64,000 bases of DNA, from NCBI RefSeq assembly GCF_018446385.1, contig NC_055989.1, positions 132,769,004 to 132,833,003 on the forward strand. Direction: 5' to 3'. A program made the translations under genes and the position numbers. Of this stretch, positions 33,334-43,339 are shown piece after piece (positions within the stretch are counted from its first letter, which is position 1; each line of letters starts with the position of its first letter). This DNA comes from Zingiber officinale. Taxonomy: Eukaryota; Streptophyta; Magnoliopsida; Zingiberales; Zingiberaceae. A model generated the notes under the pieces. It was not told where the DNA came from. It made no database searches and was given only the letters and a program-made list of their open reading frames with translations.

Positions 33334-35430
33334 TCACACATCAAAATCAAAAAGAGCGTCGGGGATGGTGTCCATCACGCTCGCTAGATCCTCGGGGGGG
33401 GGGGGGATGGTCAGCTCGGCAGACAGGTGGCCTTTGGTCTTCAGATAGCCCACCACCGCCTTGATCGCCTCCTCGAAAGTGAGGGATATCTTCTCGGTAA
33501 ACTTCTCTCCGAAGTTTTCCGAACGAAGGAACGCCTTCCTCACTTCATCCGAGCGGGCCGACTCCCCCTCTTGGTATTCCTTGAGCGCGGAGTGGGCGGC
33601 ATCACTGGCAGCTTGAAGCTCCTTCAAGTCCCCATCGAATCTCTGGAGATCAGCCGAGCGGCTCTCCTTCTCGGTGGTCAGCAGGGCGTCCAAGTCTTTG
33701 ATGCGTTGCTCCAGCCCCTGGATCTCCACCTTCATGTTGTCCATATCATTGATGGCTTGTTGCTTCCGAGTGGTCGCCGTCTTGATCTCCTTGTCTCGTT
33801 GTTTAATCATTGTTTCAAGTCGGACGACCTTGCTCGCCAGATCGGACACCCTTTTCCGCTCGGCATCCAGCAGTTTTTGGGACTTCTCCAGAGCGGCCGT
33901 CGACTACCTGGCCTCCCCCGCTGCTTTCTGTTTCTTCAGTTCATCCTCCAGTTCGGCCAACCGATCGCTAATGGCGATCTGCTCCACCCAGTTCTGCTAG
34001 CAAATGTGGGCAGGTTAAAAACTTAATTCAAATATAAAATAAGAGGGGGGAAGAGCATACCCCTGTGGCTGACTGAAGGTTGCTGTCGCCGAGCTGCCCG
34101 GGAGTTAGCGCGGCTATTCGTCGCCGAGCATCCAACCAAGCTTGGGCGAGAGGGCCCGTCAGGGTGATCATCTGCTCAGGAAACACTGGCCGATCAACAG
34201 AAGCCATGTACTCCTCCGAAGGAAGGCGCAGAACAGTTTTAAGTAAATTCTGGCCGCTCGGCTCGCTCTGAGACGGCCCACCAGCAGACGAGGAGGGTAG
34301 CTCGCCTAAACGCCTGATACGGCGCAAAGTTCTTGGAGGGATGGAAGACGGCACCTCCGAACTGGCCCTCGGAGAACCCTGAGGGGTCGGGGTACTCTCG
34401 AGGGAAACCGTCCCAGACTGCATCGGTGCATCCGCGCCCCGCTCGGGTTGTGACTCATCAAGTGTAGAGGCAGGGGCGGATTCCGGTCGTCGGCATTTCC
34501 TAGTGCGTAGCGTCACATCATCTGCCGAGCGGCCCTCCACCTCAGTTTCGGTAGGAGGTTCTATGTCGCCCGCGGCCTCATCATGAGGAGTTGGGGCGTC
34601 TGAGGCTTCGGGGACAGTTGGCATCCCCTCACCTTCTTCGCCTGCCGGTCCTTGTTCGTCACCGCCTCAATCTGAGCGGCCTTCAGTTTGAGCTTCTCGG
34701 TAGCTTTGGCGCGCCACATGACTTCAGCTGCAGGAGCAAAAAATAAATCAGTTAGAACAAAACAAATGGGAAGATAAGGAAACTTACTCATGCTGCAGGG
34801 CAGATCGGCTGTGGTAGAGGACAAGCCGAATATGTGCATTACTCCCGGGAGGAGTAGTTTGTCAATATGATAGCGCTGGCCAACTAGCCGTTCGGCTGCA
34901 TGAAGATAGGCCGCGTCACCTCTAAATTTGCCGAGCTCCGGTTGTGATGGCATCGCCGTCTGCCACTTGGTGCGAAAAGTTGGCCGTTCGGGAAAACGTA
35001 CATAGAAAAAATGCTCCTTCCAATGTTTGTTGGAGCTCGGCATATTATCGAAAAGGACGAAGCCTATCCTAGATTGGAAAACAAAAGTGCCCCACTCGGC
35101 TTGCTTGGGATAGTAGAAGTAGTGGAAGATTTTTGGGGTTAAGGGAACGTCGTTCAGTTTGAACAAAACTATCACTCCGCTCAGCAACCTAATAGAGTTA
35201 GGAACTACCTGGCCGAGCGGAATGCGGAAATAATTGCAAACTTCTAAGAAAAACTTATGGGGTGGAAAACGTAGGCCGGCCAGAAATTGGTCCCGGAAGA
35301 AAACAACAGTGCCGGGCGGCGGATTGTGAGGCCGATCGGACGGTGTGGCTAACACTATTTGGTGGTCGATCGGTAGGTCATATGCTCGAGTGAGGCGCAA
35401 GGCGTCTTCCTCGTCGAACCGGCTTTCCAT
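33334..35430 (-). pseudogene. Antisense spliced gene of gypsy element 2 (putative gypsy-type transposon domain protein)
   Basis: Minus strand, ATG at 35430. Exon 1 (35430-34788) encodes a globular domain (DHQIVLATPSDRPHNPP ... FLEVCNYFRIPLGQVVPNS ... HFFYVRFPERP ... LPGVMHIFG) of the plant family known as 'putative gypsy type transposon' (Pfam PF04195). A 60-bp GTAAGT...CAG intron (34787-34728) follows, then exon 2 (34727-34061), a Ser/Pro/acidic linker with a frameshift near 34625, then a second intron (34060-33997, GTATGC...TAG) and exon 3 (33996-33334), a coiled coil ending DALFDFDV. Splice phases agree. An in-frame TAG at 33904-33906 and the frameshift show decay. Function unknown; antisense genes are established in Tat-lineage elements. 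Confidence 0.8.
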
Positions 35431-36131
35431 GTTCGAGTACCAAAGACCCGGAGTACCGCCGGTCGACTACGAGGTACTGGTCATGATCGAAAGGCCAGAA
35501 TGCGGGATAGAAGAGGAGGGTTCAAGCAATGGAGGAAAGCCGACTGAAAAAGACGATTAACAGAAAGAAGAAAGCGTCGAGGGCGAGAAAAAGGTCTTAC
35601 AAGCGAGGAAGATGATCGGAAGAAGCCGTATGGTCGTCGGAAAGCCTGAGAACAAGGTCGCCGGCGAAAGGAGGAACGACAAGGGTCTGGAAACGAAGAG
35701 GGCGAAATGCGGCGGAAATGGAGTCAAGGACTTTATATCGCCACCCGGGAGCGATCTCCACCGTCCGATCCAGGTCGTTGATATCGAGGTTGTCATCTCC
35801 ACCGTCCATTTCAAACGGCGGCTGTCCCATCGGAAGTGACGCAACCGCCATACGCTGACAAATGCACGATCGCCACGTGTCAGCCGGTTACTAGTCGCAT
35901 TTAATGAGCTCCCCTTACCGTGCGCAGAGCACGTGATGAGTAGCAACGGGCGTGGATTTCAAGAAAACATAAGGCATGGATAAAATATCGCCGAACGGAC
36001 AGATACCGCCGCACAGATAAGCATCCTTAGGCCTGGCCGAGCGGCCTAATGCGATGATCATGGCTCAGGCAGATCGGCAGTCCAGTCAGTCGGACTTTGC
36101 CTCCTTCGACTAGACTCGAGAGGAAGGCAAG
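35431..36131 (-). promoter_or_regulatory. Upstream region of the antisense gene and polypurine tract
   Basis: Holds the presumed promoter and leader of the antisense gene. A second minus-strand frame (35851-35597, starting MAVASLPMGQPPFEMDGGDD) ends near a GTAAGA donor, with a tttttcag acceptor at about 35550, so it may be an upstream exon. On the plus strand gagaggaaggcaag (36118-36131) is the likely polypurine tract before the 3' LTR. Confidence 0.5.
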
Positions 36132-36862
36132 TGATCCGGCGGTAAGAATCCGGAACCCCATAAGGAGGGGTCAACGCCACGGGGAGGTCAAAGGGTCCAG
36201 TGGCTCGCCGGAAAGGGACGAGCCGACCGGACTCGGAAGAAAGGGAAATCTGATAGTAAAAGGCACCCTGGTAGGGACCAGGGTTCCGACGCTCAAATGA
36301 AGCAGTACATAATGACCGAGCGGAAGGACGTGCCTCCCGGTCGGCTCAAGGAATTAAGGCCGTCCGGACGACGTTCTTCGCCCGCCCGGCCGGTCGGACG
36401 TTCCGGTCAGGCGGTGGGTAAAAGATGGGAACATCTTCTGACAACCGTCAAGTCGTATGGCTACGCATACTCCTAGTCTGACAACGGGGGGGTCCTGTTG
36501 TCCCATCGAAGAACATGCTCGGAATGTACCAGTATGGTGTCAGGTAAGCTCTCTGACAGGTGCATACCGGGGTATGGGTTGCTGACACGTATGCACCTCG
36601 GTGGACGTGCATTAGTTCCTTCTTCGTCCTATATAAAGAGCCTATTACTCCGCCAAAGGTACGCATGACACAAGCTTGGCAGCCACTTTTTCCACCACTT
36701 ACCTGACTTGAGCGTCGGAGGGTCGCCGCCGGGAATCCCTTCCCGGCTCGACTTTGGTGCAGGATCGCCGGAGCTTCGTTTGACCAGCCGGAGATCCACT
36801 CCATCGACTAGGAGCGCGCCACGTGCCCAGCGTCCTTTGGTTCAGCGGTTCGGACAGGATCA
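36132..36862 (+). repeat. 3' LTR of gypsy element 2
   Basis: 731 bp, TGATCC...GGATCA, identical to the 5' LTR except for six transitions and one extra G in a G run (36485-36491). Followed by AACAT. Confidence 0.95.
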
Positions 36863-36867
36863 AACAT

Positions 36868-38022
36868 ATTATATCTTAAGGTGTCAGATCTTGTAGTTAT
36901 TCCTATATAATTTATCTCTCTTATTGAGTCTAGCTATTATGTTCTTAGTTGTCATGATCTAATATAAATAAACATATTATTTAATATTTAGTGTAATTCA
37001 TATGCATGCAATTTATGATTGACTCAATATTTATTTGAGTTAGTTTACAAATTAAGTAATAACTACATTTCCACTCATAATTTGTATAATCCAATCAAAT
37101 TAACATTAATCAATTCTATTACACACATCCCAACAAATGAACTAATCATTAGATTAAACATGAATTAATCAATTTCAAGTTTGTTAATATATAACATAAC
37201 TTTTCATAAAATAATTCTATTTGTATATAACGACATAAAACTATTACCTAACTCATGAACTAAATAAACTAATATTGTTCGTACATAACGACGGTAACAA
37301 TAATAAAACTCAATAAAATAGATAAATTAACATCACTCCCACTAGGGTAAATACTATTACAATGATTAACATAATCCCTTTCAACCTGAACTCATCTGGA
37401 GCAATCTCAAATAGACCAACTTCAAAATTCTCCAATTGGTCTATAATCAAATCTTCTTCCTCTTCTGGATCCCCCTCAGATTCTTCAGGATCTTCCTCTG
37501 GATACTCATGGTGAAATAACTCCACACATAATTCTACATATGAGATGCACCATTCAAAGCGCCACCATATATGGTGTGCTACCATCTTAGGATACCTTGA
37601 CAATGATTGAATCAAAACTCAGATCTTATAATTATCCATGACTGGAAATTCTTCTTATTTGAGTTTCCAAAACAACCGATCAAGTCATCCAATATATCCT
37701 CTGACCCCCAAAAATGGGTCATACTTGATCTCTTAATTCTCCTCCCGTAGCTTATTTAGTCACACATCATGATGAGTCATCATGCATATCATCCGTGGCA
37801 TCTGGAATTGAAAAAATAATAATGTTAGTATAAAACCAACAAACCAATAACGAAACTGGTTTATTTCAATTCTCATATATGCATAGAAAAATATGCAGAG
37901 TCTATAAGCAAATAAGAAAAACTATTTTTCTTTAATTGAGGAGCTCCAGTGGAGTGACACACTAGACTTATAAATTAAGAAACTGGATCCTGAGCATTAA
38001 CTTAGTCTATTATCCTTATTAG
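36868..38022 (-). other. Copia B gag start and upstream leader
   Basis: 36955-36868 on the minus strand is the N-terminus of Copia B gag (MTTKNIIARLNKRDKLYRNNYKI, then stops). Upstream is an A+T-rich leader. It contains an unassigned 101-codon frame (37615-37310) with an acidic centre (EEDPEESEGDPEEEED) and a hydrophobic C-terminus (LIIVIVFTLVGVMLIYLF). No primer-binding site was found. Element C inserted at the ATTAG site at its right edge. Confidence 0.55.
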
Positions 38023-38131
38023 TGTTGGTGTGGTTAGCACTAACGATTTAACCCAGGTTTTGATGAATGATAAATCAGGTTAAGTTAGTTTATTGTTGTC
38101 TAAACACTCTGATCGAGTGCGCAGGAAAGGT

Positions 38132-38328
38132 CCAGACAGGTCGACGGGCTGACCAGATGTCTGGCACGAAGCCCAGCTAGGTCGACGGGCTGACCGGATA
38201 GCTGGCGAGAAGTCCAAGCGGGTCGACGGGCTGACCGGACGCTTGACGAGAAGTCCAGCTAGGTCGACGGGCTGACCGGATAGCTGGCGAGAAGTCCAGA
38301 CGGGTCGAAGGGCTGACCGGACGTCCGG
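38132..38328 (+). repeat. Five 41-bp units with co-varying hairpin arms
   Basis: Exact 41-bp period (starts 38132, 38173, 38214, 38255, 38296). Each unit is arm, GGTCGACGGGCTGACCGGA-like core, arm. Arms per unit: CCAGACA/TGTCTGG, CCAGCTA/TAGCTGG, CCAAGCG/CGCTTGA, CCAGCTA/TAGCTGG, CCAGACG/CGTCCGG. In the 3' LTR (47776-47972) units 3 and 5 read CGCTTGG and CGTCTGG, i.e. perfect. The core also holds GGTC/GACC. Confidence 0.9.
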
Positions 38329-38600
38329 CAGGTAAGTGAGGTAAGTCACTGGAGGGGAGTGACTGCTAGGACGCGTTCCCAGGAAGGGAACATTAGGCAT
38401 CGATCCGGCTTAGATCCATTTCGGATATCTAAGTCGAGATCGTGACTAGATTCCGGTCTCGAAAAGACGGAATCTAAGTCATACTCTTTGCTATTACTTT
38501 GTTGAACTGTAATTATGCTAACACTCTATTTTGCAGGATCTATTTTTGTCTCGGACTAACCTTGTTTTGCAGGAAAGTTGTTCGCTGGAAAAAGGTGGTT

Positions 38601-38683
38601 CGGGCGCCCGGAGGGGATTCGGGCGCCCGGAGGGGATCCGGGCGCCCGGAGGTCCGAGCGCCCGGGAGGCACCCGGGCGCCCT
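38601..38683 (+). repeat. GC palindrome array (CGGGCGCCCG), five units
   Basis: Palindromes at 38601, 38620, 38639, 38655 and 38674 (spacing 19, 19, 16, 19). The 3' LTR has only three (48245, 48261, 48277). Similar GC palindromes occur at the same place in the LTR of Copia A. Confidence 0.85.
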
Positions 38684-39170
38684 GGAGGCAAAAATTATCT
38701 TGACCATGCATCGCCACTTGGAGCTCGCTGGTTGGACTTGCCACGTCTCACCAGGGCGCCTAGAAGGGATCCAGGGCGCCCCGAGCTTTATATAAAAGAT
38801 GGGGCGGAGGCAGAGATACAATAATCAACTCAGAACTCTTAGACTGCTTGCTCTGCTGCTCTGCGCTCCAACGACGCTAACGAAGCTCCGACAACGTTCT
38901 CTTGTCCTTGTGGTTTTCTTTCTGTCGGTATAGCTTTGTTTTAATTTTCATTAGCATTCCTTGTACTGTCTTTGTAATCATTATTTCGAATTGCTAGTGA
39001 ATTTCCCAACGAAAGTACTCACGGAGTACGGGCCTTCGAGTAGGAGTCGTCACAGGCTCCGAACGAAGTAAAATTCATTGTGTCCAATTTTTATTCCGCT
39101 GCGTTTATACTCGTTATTTTTCGAATCGATATTCACCCCCCCCTCTATCGACGCTTCACGATCCAACAAG

Positions 39171-39186
39171 TGGTATCAGAGCAGGT
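39171..39186 (+). promoter_or_regulatory. Primer-binding site (initiator Met tRNA type)
   Basis: tggtatcagagcaggt two bases after the 5' LTR; TGGTATCAGAGC is the standard plant Copia primer site complementary to the 3' end of initiator tRNA-Met. Confidence 0.9.
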
Positions 39187-39424
39187 ACCGCTCTGATTTG
39201 GTGCAACCACCAATCAGACAGGGGGTGAAAATTTTTTTCCGCTTAATTCTAATCTGATATTATTATTATTATTATTAATCTGGGAAGTTTTTTTTTCTTT
39301 CCTCCGTTGCGATTAAATCCATATTGGTGTAACACTAATTTAGATATTCTTATTATTTTTCCCGCACTACTAATCCAAGACCAAGTCTTGGGATATTCTT
39401 TTTTGTTGTTTACTTGTGTGCAGA
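39187..39424 (+). other. Copia C leader
   Basis: A+T-rich leader between primer site and gag. It ends tttgttgtttacttgtgtgcag|a before ATG, an acceptor-like site, so a spliced gag RNA is possible. Confidence 0.4.
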
Positions 39425-41101
39425 ATGTCTCAACTAGAAGGCTTTAGCACAGTATGTCCTCCCCTATTCAACGGGGATGACTTCTCGTACTGGAAGAAAA
39501 GAATGGAAGTATACCTAAAGACGGATTACGATCAGTGGTTCAGCGTTATAAAGGCCTACCGAGCTCCAACCGACAACTCTGGAAATCCACTAGACACGGA
39601 ACAGTGGACTCCGGACATGAGGAAAAAGGCGTCGACAGAAAACAAAGCGATCAATACGCTACACTGCGGCCTAACACGAGAAGAGCTGAACCGGGTCGGA
39701 CCACATCAGAATGCTAAAGAATTGTGGGACAAACTGATCGAGTTGCACGAAGGAACAAGCGACGCGAAGGAAACAAAAAGAGACCTACTTTTAAATAAAA
39801 TATTTAATATAAAAATGCAGGAAGGGGAAACGGCAAGTCAACTGCATGCAAGAATCAAGGACGTCCTCAACGAACTCCACGCGATAGGCCACCAGATGGA
39901 AAACAGAGATTTAATAAGGTACGCACTAAATGCTTTTCCTCGTAATACCTTGTGGGCATCAATCGTAGATGCCTACAAAATTTCAAAAAAATTATCTAAG
40001 TTAAAATTAGACGAGCTTTTTTGTGAGTTAGAATTACATGAACAGACTAATGCTGGAGCTGAGAAAGGTATTGCTTTATTTGCAGGCTCATCCAAAGAAA
40101 AGAAGAACAAGCCTGAATCTGAAGAAGATTCTGATCAAGATACCGAAGACGAAGAACACCTGGTGAACCTGGTAAGAAAAATGTTCACCAGGAGAAAAAA
40201 AAGCTTCAGCAAGAAGGACCTTCAAAAGATCAGTTCTCCCTCGGAACAAAAGAACGTGACGTGCTTCGGATGCAACAAAAAGGGGCACTACAAGAACGAA
40301 TGCCCAAGACTGAAATTCGACAAACCGAAGCCAACCAAAAAGAAGGCCCTCAAAGCAACGTGGGACGACTCCTCGGACGAATCGGAGGCAGAAGAGCAGA
40401 AACACCAGAGTCACCTCGCGTTGATGGCCCGCGAAACTGAAACGGAAGACGAGTCAGAAGATGAAGACGGGTCTGAACCCGAATCAAGCCACGAGTCCGG
40501 ACTCGTTTCCGAAGGCCTGGAAGAGGTATATTTTAATTTAAATAAAAAGTTTTTTAAAATTATTTCCTGCTTAAATAGTAAGTTAATTAAAATAGAAAAT
40601 GAAAACAAATCACTCCTTGAGGAAAATCAAAATCTCAAGGAACAAATAAAAATTTCAAATCCAACTCAAGATCCAATACTTAAAGAGAATTCATCATTAA
40701 AATCAGAAATTAATAACTTAAAAGAAATACTAGAAAAATTCACTACAAGATCAAAAAATTTAGACTTAATCCTGAACAATCAAAAAGCATGTTATAATAA
40801 AACCGGACTTGGATACAAGTCGAACTCAAATAAAACCTTTAAATCATTAATAACCCAATACAAATCAACTAATCAAGCTTGGGTTCCGAAAGCATGTTTG
40901 ACCACGCAAGTAGGAATTAATCAATATTACATACCTAAAGAAAAAATATATTATATAAACTCGAATAAACTAAATCAAAAACCAAAACACAAATCAAAGA
41001 AATCAAAATCTAAAAATATTAAAACTCAACAAAATATAAATTATCACCAAGTTAATTATAACTATAAAAGGAATCGACACAAACCTAAAACGAAAATTTA
41101 A
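39425..41101 (+). CDS. Gag of Copia C
   Basis: Open frame of 558 codons from ATG 39425 (MSQLEGFSTVCPPLFNGDDF). The N-terminal helical gag domain (FSYWKKRMEVYLK ... ELWDKLIELHEGTSDAK ... YALNAFP ... ELELHEQ) fits the UBN2/retrotran_gag type. A CCHC knuckle CFGCNKKGHYKNEC starts near residue 280, followed by an acidic Ser-rich stretch, a coiled coil (residues about 375-445) and a Lys/Asn-rich tail. Gag packages the element RNA. It is longer than ordinary Copia gag (about 300 residues), as is usual in Sireviruses. Closely related to the broken gag at 1-1252. The frame is intact, in contrast to pol. Confidence 0.9.
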   Translation: MSQLEGFSTVCPPLFNGDDFSYWKKRMEVYLKTDYDQWFSVIKAYRAPTDNSGNPLDTEQWTPDMRKKASTENKAINTLHCGLTREELNRVGPHQNAKELWDKLIELHEGTSDAKETKRDLLLNKIFNIKMQEGETASQLHARIKDVLNELHAIGHQMENRDLIRYALNAFPRNTLWASIVDAYKISKKLSKLKLDELFCELELHEQTNAGAEKGIALFAGSSKEKKNKPESEEDSDQDTEDEEHLVNLVRKMFTRRKKSFSKKDLQKISSPSEQKNVTCFGCNKKGHYKNECPRLKFDKPKPTKKKALKATWDDSSDESEAEEQKHQSHLALMARETETEDESEDEDGSEPESSHESGLVSEGLEEVYFNLNKKFFKIISCLNSKLIKIENENKSLLEENQNLKEQIKISNPTQDPILKENSSLKSEINNLKEILEKFTTRSKNLDLILNNQKACYNKTGLGYKSNSNKTFKSLITQYKSTNQAWVPKACLTTQVGINQYYIPKEKIYYINSNKLNQKPKHKSKKSKSKNIKTQQNINYHQVNYNYKRNRHKPKTKI

Positions 41102-41640
41102 ATTAAACACCAATAATTCAGGCAGAATAGCTGGCACCTCCAAAACTAACTTACCCGACAGGGTAACCTAAACAAACTAACCCGGCAGGGTAATTAGGAT
41201 TAGCTAAAAAGAGACCAAGTTTAACTTGAATCATGGTACTGGTGAAGTTTTTTGGATGATAGTATGTTAGGGAAGCTTGGGCATCGCATGTCTAGAAAGA
41301 TATGGTTTCGATCTGGTGCATTTGGCCAAGTGGAACTGACCGAAGCTACCCTTAAATGGATCCTAACTAGTTAGACCAAGATCTAGTACTAAGCTCCGTG
41401 GATAGGACTATTCGGAAAACCTCGAAAGGTTGGTTACTTCTAATGACGTCCATGTGACTCACCAAGCTTAGAAGTTTATCCGAAGAATGCCTATTTGTAG
41501 AGACCAAAGCTAAACCTGAATCTAATACAAGTTAAATCAAAACTCCATAATTAAAAATCCAATTCATCTCACAAAATTATAGGATTCCCTGATTGAAAAC
41601 TTAGATCGGGTGAGATGACTAAGGATCAAAATCAAATTAA
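41102..41640 (+). other. Non-coding stretch between gag and the A+T array
   Basis: Expected to encode the start of pol in an uninterrupted element, but all frames are closed. No gene seen. Confidence 0.4.
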
Positions 41641-43310
41641 ATTAAATCTCGAATTAAATTAATTAAATATCGAATTGAATAAATTAATTAAATTTCAAAT
41701 TAAATTAATTAAATTAAATTTTGAATTAAATAAATTAATTAAATTAAATAAAATTTCAAATTAAATTATTCAAATTAAATCTTGAACTGAATCAGTTAAG
41801 TTAAATTTTGAACTAACCAAATTTCGAATTAAATAACTAAAGTGAATTACGATTAATTTACTTTAAAATTAAATTAACTTTAAAAACTACTTTAAAAATT
41901 ATTTTAACTTTAAAAAATGTTTTAAAAAATTAACTTTAAAAATTATTATTTTAATTAACTTTAAAAAATTAAATTAACTTTAAAAATTATTTTAAATTAA
42001 CTTTAAAAAATATTTTAAAAAAAAATTAACTTTAAAAATTATTATTTTAATTAACTTTAAAAAAAAATTAAATTAAATTTAAAAATTATTTTAAATTAAC
42101 TTTAAAAAATATTTTAAAAAATTAACTTTAAAAATTATTATTAACTTTAAAAAAATAAATTAACTTTAAAAATTATTTTAAATTAACTTTAAAAAATATT
42201 TTAAAAAAAATTTAACTTTAAAAATTATTATTTTAATTAACTTTAAAAAAAATTAAATTAACTTTAAAAATTATTTTAAATTAACTTTAAAAAATATTTT
42301 AAAAAATTAACTTTAAAAATTATTTTAAATTAACTTTAAAAAATATTTTTAAAAATTAACTTTAAAAATTATTTTAAATTAACTTAAAAAAATATTTTTA
42401 AAAAAATTAACTCTAAAAATTATTATTTTAATTAACTTTAAAAAAAAATTTAAATTAACTTTAAAAATTATTTTAAATTAACTTTAAAAAATATTTTAAA
42501 AAATTAACTTTAAAAATTATTATTAACTTTAAAAAATTAAATTAACTTTAAAAATTATTTTAAATTAACTTTAAAAAATATTTTTAAAAAAAAATTAACT
42601 TTAAAAATTATTATTTTAATTAACTTAAAAAAAAAAATTAAATTTACTTTAAAAAATATTTTAAAAAATTAACTTTAAAAATTATTATTTTAATTAACTT
42701 TAAAAAAAATTAAATTAACTTTAAAAAAAATATTTTAAAAAATTATTATTAACTTTAAAAAATTAAATTAACTTTAAAAATTATTTTAAATTAACTTTAA
42801 AAAATATTTTAAAAAATTATTATTTTAATTAACTTTAAAAAATTAAATTAACTTTAAAAATTATTTTAAATTAACTTTAAAGAATATTTTAAAAAATTAA
42901 CTTTAAAAATTATTATTTTAATTAACTTTAAAAAATTAAATTAACTTTAAAAATTATTTTAAATTAACTTTAAAGAATATTTTAAAAAATTAACTTTAAA
43001 AATTATTATTTTAATTAACTTTAAAAAATTAAATTAACTTTAAAAATTATTTTAAATTAACTTTAAAAAATATTTTAAAAAATTAACTTTAAAAATTATT
43101 ATTTTAATTAACTTTAAAAAATTCAGTTAACTTTAAAAATTATTATTTTTAACTTTAAAAATTAAATTAACTTGAAAAATTATTTTAAATTAACTTTAAA
43201 AATTATTTTAATTAAGTTTTAAAATTAAATTAACTTTAAATTAACTTTAAAAATTATTTTAATTAACTTTTAAAATTAAATTAACTTTAAAAATATATAT
43301 ATTTTTTTAA
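41641..43310 (+). repeat. 1.6-kb A+T tandem array between gag and pol
   Basis: Almost only A and T with one C in 'aacttta'. Alternating modules are ttaactttaaaaattatttt-aaa, ttaactttaaaaaatatttt, and aattattatttt, in a repeating super-unit of roughly 75 bp. The left part (41641-41850) is built on 'aaattaattaaatttcgaatt'. No coding potential. Word-by-word reuse shows expansion by slippage or unequal exchange. Confidence 0.95.
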
Positions 43311-43339
43311 AGACTAACCTTAAATCCTACTCATTGTAG

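Larger units (their letters stand above)
25626..36862 (+). mobile_element. Ty3/gypsy element 2, structurally complete (Tat-like)
   Basis: Two 730/731-bp LTRs (TGATCC...GGATCA) differ by six substitutions and one indel. They are flanked by a perfect 5-bp duplication AACAT (25621-25625 and 36863-36867). Inside are a primer-binding site, gag, protease, reverse transcriptase, RNase H, integrase, a dimeric tandem repeat and an antisense gene. The insertion interrupts the gag of Copia B. LTR divergence of about 0.8% points to a young insertion, roughly 0.3 million years if the grass rate of 1.3e-8 per site per year applies. Pol already has a frameshift and nonsense codons, so the element is not autonomous. 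Confidence 0.95.
38023..39168 (+). repeat. 5' LTR of Copia C
   Basis: TG...CA, 1146 bp. Contains the 41-bp hairpin array (38132-38328) and five CGGGCGCCCG-type palindromes (38601-38683). A TATA-like tatataaaag at about 38791-38800 follows, so both arrays sit upstream of the promoter. The 3' LTR is 41 bp shorter, entirely because of two fewer palindrome units. Confidence 0.95.

Noticed and set aside
36868-38022. Endogenous pararetrovirus
   Set aside because: No movement-protein, coat or caulimovirid reverse transcriptase motif; the recognisable part is Copia gag.
38080-38400. 106-codon minus-strand frame with repeated SGQPVDL
   Set aside because: Product of reading through the 41-bp hairpin array; the period is not a multiple of three and the frame is not kept outside.
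41641-43310. Scaffold attachment or centromeric satellite
   Set aside because: It is strictly inside one Copia element between gag and pol; nothing indicates a chromosomal satellite.
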